DNA of 64,000 nucleotides from Hofstenia miamia. Lineage: Eukaryota; Xenacoelomorpha; Acoela. A model generated the notes under the pieces. The model saw only the letters and a list, made by a program, of their open reading frames with translations. It was not told the origin of the DNA and searched no databases. The position numbers were made by a program, and so were the translations under genes. This document shows positions 56,962-64,000 of the stretch, piece after piece (within the stretch, counting starts at the first letter, position 1; each line of letters starts with the position of its first letter). The stretch covers positions 370,436 through 434,435 of the forward strand of contig SCFE01000104.1 in assembly GCA_004352715.1 (NCBI GenBank), written 5' to 3'.

Positions 56962-59220
56962 TCATATTGTAGATTCTGCTAGGAGTTTCTCTTCTTCCTC
57001 TAAGGATGTGACAGTTTTAGTAAGGATTGTTATTACTTTAATGGGTTCAAAGTGACTGAGTAAGTTAGTTGTTTCCTCAGTGATATTTGTAATACTGTAT
57101 GTTATTTCCAGGTAGCTGGTTTGCAAATATTGGATTAGAGAGAAATTTTTCTCTTTAATATTGTGGTTCTGGCATAGTTGGAGATATGACTGCATGCTGT
57201 GTGGTATTCTTTGTAGTAGCATTTCAGTAGTTAGTGGTGCAATTGTATCCATGGTTTTGACGAAGTGAGATTCAGCTGTAGCACCCCACATGTATTTCCA
57301 TATGTGAGGATGGAGGAAATCTAAAAAACTTTTGTGAATGCCAAGGACGTTTTGGAGTATGATAGGAGAGGTGAGACCTAGTGCATTTTCTTTATTGATG
57401 ATTCTTAGCAGTTTTTTGTGTGTATTGCAAACTTGTTGATGCTTTTTTAGAGGAGATATAGAGAGGTGTGTAGGTTGTAGTAGCCTGTTTTTAACTCTGT
57501 TTATTATGGGTGCAATTGAGACTTCATAACAGCCTAACTTGGTAATTCATGTCTGTTTTGCTTTTAATAGAGGTAGTTCCAGGCTGTGGTTTTCTGTAAG
57601 TAAGATTGATAATATCCAGAAGGCTGATTTGGTGGATATTTCAGGTATTTGTTTTGCTGCAGAATAGTTCATGGCAAAAGTCTTTTTTGACATTGAATTT
57701 GACAGCTTGTATGATGTAGGACAATAGCTTTTCAACTCATGTTATATAATGTAATGATGTTGAGTCAATGTTGATTGCTGGCCACTGATCATTGCTTATA
57801 TATGTGGTTTTAAGCTGTGACCATCTGTCATTGATATCATTGATGGTTTCTTGTTTTTGTCTAAAGGTGAATCTGGTTGTGATGTCAGTTGCATTGATGG
57901 GTAAGAAGTTAGGTTCAATTATTTCACACATTTGTGATAGTAGCATAGTGTTGATTGCTAGTTGCTGTTCTGTAATCATGTGATATTGTGGCAGGAAGCA
58001 ATGCATTAGAATATCTATTAGGATATGGTTGGTAACCAACAAGCTTTTCTCTACCATTGTATGACCTAATGTTGTTTTTCTGATAATATAGAAGGATTCT
58101 AGGTATGATTCCAGATCTAAGACGTTGTTGGGTATAAGGGAGGTTTCCTCTATGTAAACAAAGTTATATGTGATGGAATAGGCTTGAGCCTCTACCTGTG
58201 TATGTTTGAGGGATTGTACCATTTTTGGCTCTTCTTTTTCTTCAGTTTTGAGGATATAGACTAGATTGAGTGCTTGCCAATCTATGTTGAGACATTCTAG
58301 AGCTTTGCATTTTTTGTGGTTTTTCAGTAACTTGAGGATGCTTTTGAGTAAAATGTTACTGTTGAAAGTTATGTGTACTGTACTGCAGTAGTATTCTCTA
58401 CTGAGTTTTTGTAAGAATGATTTGGGACAAAATATGATTGTGTTAACAAGAGGGCATTTTTCAGAGTTAATAATTGTAGGCAGTGCTTTGCTCTTCACTT
58501 TGTTTTCTGCAACTGTTAGTATTTTTGGTATAGTTTCTCAAGTTTGTTCAGAGATGTTGTTGTGAGTGATGTATCTGCATCTTCTGGAGGCAATAAAGTA
58601 AGGGTGAATGGTTTCACCATCTATAAGTGAAAATTGCTGTTTATGCTCATTGAATCAAGAATCTTGGCAGCTGCTGGAAGTTGATGAAGTTTGTGGTGAT
58701 AGTATTTGACTGAGGATGAGGCATTTGACTGGTATGCTAGATCTAGTTGCACCCACCCCTTTTTTCTACTGTAGATGTGGATGTTGTAGGTTGTTGCTTG
58801 TAGTCAGTAGCTGAGGACGTCCTGCAGCTACTGACGTCTGAGGGCTGATCAGGAACACTGAAGGACCCTGAGAATGACCTGCAGGGAGATTCAGATGGAT
58901 TCAATGACTGCTTCTGAAGGGACTCTGTGCAACAGCTTTTCATTTCATCATTTGAGTTATCTAAAGGCAATGAAGCAATGTTAATAGACCAGTCTTTATA
59001 ATTAATATTAGATTTAACAATGTGTGTAGGCTGTGTGTGCAAGAGTATTGGAGAAAAGAGATTGTGTATAAATTCATCATCAAAAGAATCTTCATTGAAT
59101 TTTGTGCAACCTGGTGTAAGATAAAATTCATTGATATCTGTTTTTATTAAATCAAATTCTTTTATGTTAGAGATTTGTGAATGTTCAATGTTACAAGCCA
59201 CTCTTTTGATATTTTAAAAG
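56962..59220 (-). pseudogene. Copy C third ORF (unknown; possibly envelope-like)
   Basis: About 700 codons follow the integrase. The N-terminal frame 58743-59201 is acidic and Ser-rich (SLNPSESPCRSFSGSFSVPD). The longest frame, 57737-58498 (253 codons), contains EKCPLVNTIIFCPKSFLQKL and YYCSTVHITFNSNILLKS, conserved in copy B. Further frames at 57547-57735 and 56962-57291 include IWKYMWGATAESHFVKTMDT, which loosely resembles the start of the fusion subunit in insect errantivirus envelopes, followed by helical sequence. I see no signal peptide or clear transmembrane segment, so an envelope role is only a hypothesis. Stops at about 58500 and 57737 break it. Confidence 0.5.
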
Positions 59221-59260
59221 TGGGTAATTCTTTTGTTGTCCAGTTTGTAATTGTTGTGAG

Positions 59261-59616
59261 CAGGGTTTTCAAGTCGAGTTCGAGTTACTTGGGCCGAGTT
59301 CGAGTTTTTACATTTTGACTTCGAGTTCGAGTAATTTTTTAAATGAAATTCTGAGTTCAATCGAGTTTTTTTCTAATTCCGAGTTTTTTAGAATATAAAA
59401 CATTTATTTTACAATAATTCTAAGCTAAATAAAAGTTTTTCTGATTGGTAAGAAAGTTGATTTTGAAAGAAATTTAATTTTTACGCTATTTTCAAATGGA
59501 TTTTCAAACGAGTTCGAGTTCGAGTTTTGATGATTTCTCTCCCGAGTTTTTCCGATCAAGTTTTGTGAGCTTATTTGAGTTCGAGTTCTTAACATTCCGA
59601 GTACTCGAAAACCCTG
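59261..59616. mobile_element. hAT MITE with perfect 8-bp target duplication
   Basis: A 356-bp unit begins CAGGGTTTTC and ends GAAAACCCTG, with GTTGTGAG duplicated exactly on both flanks (59253-59260 and 59617-59624), the 8-bp signature of hAT transposition. Subterminal regions carry many GAGTTCGAGT repeats. Its unbroken CpGs contrast with the CpG-poor retrotransposon around it, so insertion is recent. It has no coding capacity. It sits in the C-terminal module of copy C integrase, whose sequence continues on the other side (GPHTITKILPHN, then YKLDNKRITHF). Confidence 0.92.
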
Positions 59617-59624
59617 GTTGTGAG

Positions 59625-60560
59625 GTAAGATTTTGGTAATTGTATGTGGGCCTACCTAATTGAAGGCTAGTTTTCATACTTTTTTTTCATCTGTAATAAC
59701 ACCAGAAGTGTATACAAAGGCTTTGTCTCCAATTTTGTGTGGCTCACCATAGATGTTTTTGTTGAAATATCCTTGTTGACATATTGCCTTTTCTTTGCTT
59801 GGGCACAGATTGTTTCATGGGTTTTTGTAATAGAAAACATGAGTTTCATTATGTATTTATGTCTATTGCTCCACAGTAACCTAAAAGAACATGGAAATGG
59901 GAGTGGAGGCTTCACAGCCATACATATCTTTGTATGGTTAGATTTTGGTGGTAGAGTGTGTTGAGGTGTGGTAAAAATATTCCACCATTGGTAAGATTTC
60001 TCTCCATTGTTTGCTTCCAACATGTGCTGTGATTGTTCTCATCAGTTTTAATAGTGTTTGGTTTACTTGTTTGATGGCACCATTTGCTTGAGGGTGGTTG
60101 ATAGTTGTGTGTGTATGGAGGACATCTAGCTTGGCTGCTAATGTTTTGAATAGGTGACTTTTAAATTGTTTTCCTTGGTCATTTATGAGCTGTGTTATTG
60201 GAATAAATATGCACAACCAATTGTTGAGTATTGCTTCTGCTATTGTTTGTGCCTTAATGGTTCTTAGAGATATTATTTTGCAGTATTTTGTAAAATGATC
60301 CACCATAATGAGTATGCTGAGTACATAAGAGTAACCATCATCATTTTGGACAACTGTTCTATGATGGCATTGAAGATATTGTTAGTGTATTCAACAAGTA
60401 TCTCCTTGAGTTTGGCTCTTTGTCCAGGAAACATGATTTATTGAGGAGGATGCATGATTGGCATTTGTTGATGACACCCTCAACAGTTGGTTGTAATTAG
60501 AGCATTACAAAATTTTTGTGCATCATTAGTTTGGTTTGGTAAACGCCTTTATGTCCCTGT
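59625..60560 (-). pseudogene. Copy C integrase, catalytic Glu changed
   Basis: The core reads MVDHFTKYCKIISL (60306 down), LINDQGKQFKSHLFKTLAAK (second Asp kept), then HPQANGAIKQVNQTLLKLMR, where the third catalytic residue, Glu in the 'NG.(I/V)ER' block, is Lys (codon at 60070-60072). It goes on to EYFYHTSTHSTTKI and, in another frame, KNIYGEPHKIGDKAFVYTSG. The region with the first Asp (about 60330-60400) is broken by a frame change. HHCC remnants with one Cys-x2-Cys/His cluster lie at about 60440-60500. Confidence 0.75.
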
Positions 60561-61440
60561 TCATTCATTTTCTTGATGACTTCTTGTTTATAATATTCAG
60601 GCAGTGTGATCAGGTTTTGTGTGGTGGATTCTTAGTAAAGGATACTGGAGTCAATTATTTTCCATTTATGCTTGTGGTAATATCTCATTGCCATTGAATC
60701 CATTAGTTAGGTTTGGTCATGTACACATTCCACTATTTGAAATAGAATTTTATCCTTGGCTTGTGCTTTAGTGATTTCTTCAGCCATGAGTTATTCCTTA
60801 ATGAATATTGATAAGAGAGGTTTTATCAGGTGAGCTTTTCTGTCTGTATTTATATCTGGTAGTTGTTCATATCAGCATTTAGGTATGAATTGGAATTCTT
60901 TTTGCAGCCTATGTTGTTTTTGGAGACCTCTCTGATATTGTGGCAGTGCTGTCCAGATATCTGCATTGTGTGCAGCTTCCCTTTGTGATGTTATATAGTG
61001 AAATTGTAATTGATCCATTATGTAATGAAATTGGAGCAGTTGCCTGCATATTTCTTGAGCCAAAAAAGGCTGCTGTTGTCAGTTTTTACTGTAAATTTTT
61101 TTTGCATATAAGAAAATGTCAGAATTTTTTCATTGGTTCAATTAGTGCCAGCATTTCCAGTTTTGTAGCACCATAGTTTAGTTCAATATGCATGAGTTTC
61201 CTGATAAACCATTCTATGGGTCTTTTTTCACTACTTTGCATTTGGCTTAGTGTGGCTCCAATGGCAACTGTGCTGGTGTTGCAATCCAGAATGAATTGGT
61301 CATCTGGTATTGGAGAGTTAAGCAATTTTATATTTTTGATAACACTTGTTTCAAATTTTCAAGCTCCTCTTGGTGTTTCCAGGACTATTTGAACTGTTGT
61401 TGTTTTCTTAGTAGCTTGATATATGATGTGTTTTTTGGCT
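60561..61440 (-). pseudogene. Copy C RNase H and linker
   Basis: RNase H begins at 61325 with PIPDDQFILDCNTSTVAIGA, where the family has an Asp in place of the first Asn (codon at 61278-61280), and continues KLMHIELNYGATKLEMLALI, with a conserved Glu. The C-terminal part (60870-61060) is broken. The linker to integrase is only partly readable. Confidence 0.7.
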
Positions 61441-62100
61441 AAGTTGGGAATGAACATCTGATAGTAATTTATGAACCCAAGAATGCATTGGACATTTTTA
61501 TTGTTCATGGAGCCTGTATTTTGTTGATAAGCTGATTGGTGTTATCTGTGATGGTGATTTTTCCATTGGTGTTATTTCTGCCAAAGAATACTACTTTGTT
61601 TCTTACTATATTGCATTTTTTGGCGTTTAATTGCAGACTGGTATTGTATAAGAGTTTTAATATATTGTTCAGTTTTTAAGAGTGATGGTTGATATTGCAT
61701 GAGCCTATGAGGATGTCATTGATATATGCAGCAACTCCTTCTGACAGTCTGCAGTAATCTCTTGTCAGTATTCTGGTGACATATTGTTGGAATGTGGCAG
61801 GAGCATTGCAAAGGCCAAAGGCAATGTAAAGCCACTCAAGCAACGCATAGGGTGTGATAAATGCCGTCCTTTTCTTGAATGGGTACCTGCCAGTAGTCTT
61901 TACAGAGATCTAATGTTGAGAAGAGTTTGTATTTAGCAGCATTTTAGAGGATGTTGTCTACTCTTGGTAGGGGTTATGTGTCTTTTTTGTGATATTGTTA
62001 ATCTGTTGAAAGTCAATACATAGATGGTGTTTTTCACCTTGTTTTTTGAAGATGGTAGGAGCTGTGGCTACATCATATTATTCCATGATATAGGAGCTAA
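61441..62100 (-). pseudogene. Copy C reverse transcriptase, YxDD changed to YIND
   Basis: RT blocks: LCIDFQQINNIT (about 62010), ITPYALLEWLYIAFGLCNAP and ATFQQYVTRIL (61800-61870), GVAAYINDILIG (61705-61735), where the first Asp of the YxDD box is Asn, and LQLNAKKCNIVRNKVVFFGR (61590-61650). The tail enters RNase H after a frame change near 61440. With an Asn at a metal-binding position, this copy would lack RT activity even without its stops. Confidence 0.75.
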
Positions 62101-62662
62101 GATAGTGTCTTTGAATATTGATCTTCCTTGTTGGCAGGCTTGGCATATGGGTTTGTTGGACCTATTTCTTCATTGTTGAATACTGCAGTGTTGTTTTTTA
62201 TGACATTGTTTATTATGTTGCACTCCTCTTGGTTGAGGTGCAGATGCATGTCAGCAGTTAAGAGTGGAACCAATGTTGTGTCACTTTGAGTTGTGCCCAT
62301 CAGAGATAGCAGTATGGATTTATGTTTCACTACATACTTTTGTAATGGCATTCCTGTGATGATGATTGTATTCTTGTTGAGTGGTATGATACTGTTTGAG
62401 TTTTCAAGGATATTAGTGTAACCTTGATTTTTGGTAATTGACACCACATTGTTTAATACCTTTACTAGCGAATTTTTATGCCATTTGTGTTGGTGATTAC
62501 AGCTTCACCTTCAAATGGTTTTTTAGATGTGATTTTTGCTATTTTCCAATGAAAGGGCTCCAATCTTAAATATTCTGTTAAAGAGAATTCCAAAGTAGTA
62601 CTGCCCTTAGTGGCTAGCAATACTGAGATGTTTTTATCTTCTTGAATTGTTGGAATAATCAA
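62101..62662 (-). pseudogene. Copy C segment between protease and RT
   Basis: Minus-strand frames 62465-62662 (KNISVLLATKGSTTLEFSLT, KPFEGEAVITNTNGIKIR) and 62097-62447 (NTIIITGMPLQKYVVKHKSI, LNQEECNIINNVIKNNTAVF). The second ends in the beginning of RT. No catalytic motif belongs here; similar spacers occur in other Ty3 elements. Confidence 0.6.
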
Positions 62663-62935
62663 TGAGACAGTTGTTTTCTTTTAGGAAATCACAGCCAATT
62701 ATCATTTTGTAAGGGAGTGGCTGATTCATTGTGGTTATTATGTGGATATCTTGTTCAAACTTGACATTGTGTATTGTGACTTTGGCATTTTTAATAGTTT
62801 CTTTCATGTTGACATAATAACCTGATGCACTGATGAGTCTAGCTTCATTTGTTGTTATTTGGTCTTGATTCCATTTGATGTTGTGAGTGCAGGTATTAGC
62901 CATGATTGCTATTGAGGCGCCAGTGTTTACTGTGG
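62634..62935 (-). pseudogene. Copy C protease with Asn at the active-site position
   Basis: Reads LKATVNTGASIAIMA at 62893-62937: the D-T-G-A active site is N-T-G-A (codon at 62925-62927). The rest is intact for about 85 residues: ARLISASGYYVNMKETIKNA, a flap-like region, then YKMIIGCDFLKENNCLIDYS, the 'iiGxDfL' block. Retroelement proteases need this Asp, so the copy is inactive. Copy B shows Asn at the same position. Confidence 0.75.
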
Positions 62936-62949
62936 CTTTTAGTTGCAGT

Positions 62950-63056
62950 TGTTAATAGTTATTGTAATATTAATTATAATATATATTATATATAATAATA
63001 TAATATACATTATATATAATATATATATATTATATTATAATATATATTAATAGTAT
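62950..63056. repeat. AT-only low-complexity tract inside copy C
   Basis: Alternating TATAAT/ATATAT words between the protease and zinc-knuckle regions, with local palindromes. It expanded after insertion, since it breaks the coding frame. Confidence 0.85.
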
Positions 63057-63220
63057 TAGATTTCTGTCAGGTAGATTGGTTACTGTCAGTAGCTCATTTG
63101 CTTGGTCTTGGGCTAGCACCCCTATTCATTTAAAGATTCATCATTAGATTCAGAGTGTTCATGTTTGTCAAGATCTTCAGATGTCTAATATCCATCTTCA
63201 TTGACAAGGTAAATTATTTT

Positions 63221-63262
63221 CTTACAATCAGGTTTTAAGTGACCTTTTTCACCACATTTCTT
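63221..63262 (-). pseudogene. Copy C gag zinc knuckle, first Cys lost
   Basis: Reads SKKCGEKGHLKPDCKK. The CCHC knuckle needs Cys three residues before the first Cys shown, where Ser stands. The remaining Cys, His and Cys are correctly spaced. The surrounding frame is 63185-63370. Confidence 0.7.
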
Positions 63263-63370
63263 AGATTTGATGAATGGAAAATCTTCAGATTTGTCTGTGG
63301 TTGCTTTTTGCAGGTTCTCTTTTTGGTGAAGGTGTGGCAAGGTTGGAATGTTTGTGGTGCCTAGCCTCAC

Positions 63371-64000
63371 TGTCTGTTGATTTGTTTGTTATTTTTGATA
63401 ATCAGTTGCATGTTGACTGCTTTTTTCATGAAAGTGTTTATGTCATCATTGATGTCACATTTATCCTCAAATCAGGATTTCATTGATTGAGGTAAGCCTG
63501 GGTGGATGTATGAGTATAGGTTTTGTGAGTAGTAATGCTCCTCTTCCTGAGACAGTCAAAGTAGTTGATATACTTTATGGATGTAATTTATAAGATCTTC
63601 ATCTTTCTCTAATTTGCAGGCATATAGCTGCATTCAATATTGTTTTCTTGTACATTCATTGTCAAATTGATCATTCATCACACTGACTATTTTATTGTAA
63701 TTTTTTTTTATTGTAGCATCTAGATTTAGGTAAACTTGTAAGGCATGGTCTATCAAAAAGAGAGGCATTTGCATGGCTCCATTCTGTTTAGTTTTGTGCT
63801 GCTGTACCAGATATATGTCAAAGAGTAAGATCCATTCTCTGAATGTCTGACCCTTTTTGTCGAATTTGTTAGTGAAGTATTGTGGCATTTTGTGAAGCTT
63901 GAGATTGGTTTTTAACTGTTTGCCTGGTAACATTGATATATTTTTTTTTGTTTTAGTTTTTAGTATAGCATTGGGACTTACTGGCATTAGCAATGCTGTT
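63371..64000 (-). pseudogene. Copy C gag, partial at the window edge
   Basis: A 120-codon frame (63634-63993) contains FTNKFDKKGQTFREWILLFD, with the gag 'F..W...F..Y' motif, and LFLIDHALQVYLNLDA. After a stop the next frame gives CKLEKDEDLINYIHKVYQLL and YSYIHPGLPQSMKS, as in copies B and D. The N terminus is cut by the window edge. Confidence 0.75.

Larger units (their letters stand above)
56960..64000 (-). mobile_element. Ty3/Gypsy retrotransposon copy C, running off the right edge
   Basis: Minus-strand order from the edge: gag, zinc knuckle, protease, linker, RT, RNase H, linker, integrase, large third ORF. A hAT MITE (59261-59616) interrupts the integrase C-terminal module. The gag, integrase and third ORF show it to be a relative of copy B. 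Coding frames are broken by stops, and several catalytic codons carry CpG-to-CpA type changes. The gag start and 5' LTR lie beyond the window. Confidence 0.85.

Overview
The window looks like a transposon-dense, AT-rich intergenic region of a eukaryotic, most likely metazoan, nuclear genome. The reasons are the mix of element types (Ty3/Gypsy, CR1/Jockey-like LINEs, an R4/Dong-like LINE, mariner, Tc1/IS630 and hAT elements), a THAP zinc-finger fragment, long (TA)n and (TAA)n microsatellites, strong CpG depletion in the old elements, and no operon-like gene layout. I cannot name the species. I see no intact host gene, tRNA, rRNA or CRISPR array. Almost every recognisable coding stretch is a decayed mobile element.

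Layout: 1-5.9 kb is mostly AT-rich non-coding DNA with a broken THAP-domain exon (2.26-2.52 kb, minus) and a 999-bp foldback element (3.51-4.51 kb). 4.7-9.1 kb holds the same 2.5-kb locus twice, each copy with an internally deleted IS630-like transposon; this is probably unmerged overlapping contigs. 11.26-12.97 kb is a mariner element with a contig carrying a hAT remnant lodged inside it, followed by a 452-bp non-autonomous element (13.04-13.49 kb). 15-19.3 kb has LINE fragments and the 3' half of a hAT transposon. 19.3-20.8 kb is a plus-strand Ty3/Gypsy pol fragment (copy A), followed by two unassigned ORFs.

24.1-31.9 kb is a minus-strand Ty3/Gypsy element (copy B: gag, zinc knuckle, protease, RT, RNase H, integrase, third ORF), split between protease and RT by a Tc1/IS630-like transposon with 21-bp subterminal repeats (27.89-30.07 kb). 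33.1-36.7 kb has two copies of another Tc1-like element around a LINE. 38.8-40.1 kb is a Ty3-like gag (copy D). 41.3-42.1 and 47.3-47.8 kb are decayed coding regions I do not recognise, and 46.4-47.2 kb is an IS630-type transposase pseudogene. 50.1-55.5 kb is a nest of three non-LTR elements joined through (TAA)n arrays: an R4/Dong-like 3' end sits inside a TAA tract between two minus-strand LINEs, one of which carries an 800-bp inverted-repeat element. 57.0-64.0 kb is a second minus-strand Ty3 element (copy C), running off the right edge, with a large third ORF after integrase and a young hAT MITE with a perfect 8-bp target duplication.

Two themes link the parts. Several catalytic Asp/Glu codons in the Ty3 copies have become Asn/Lys by changes of the CpG-to-CpA type, as expected of cytosine methylation in the germ line. 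Single-N joins are repeatedly flanked by duplicated sequence, so several 'repeats' here are assembly overlaps and should not be counted as biology.
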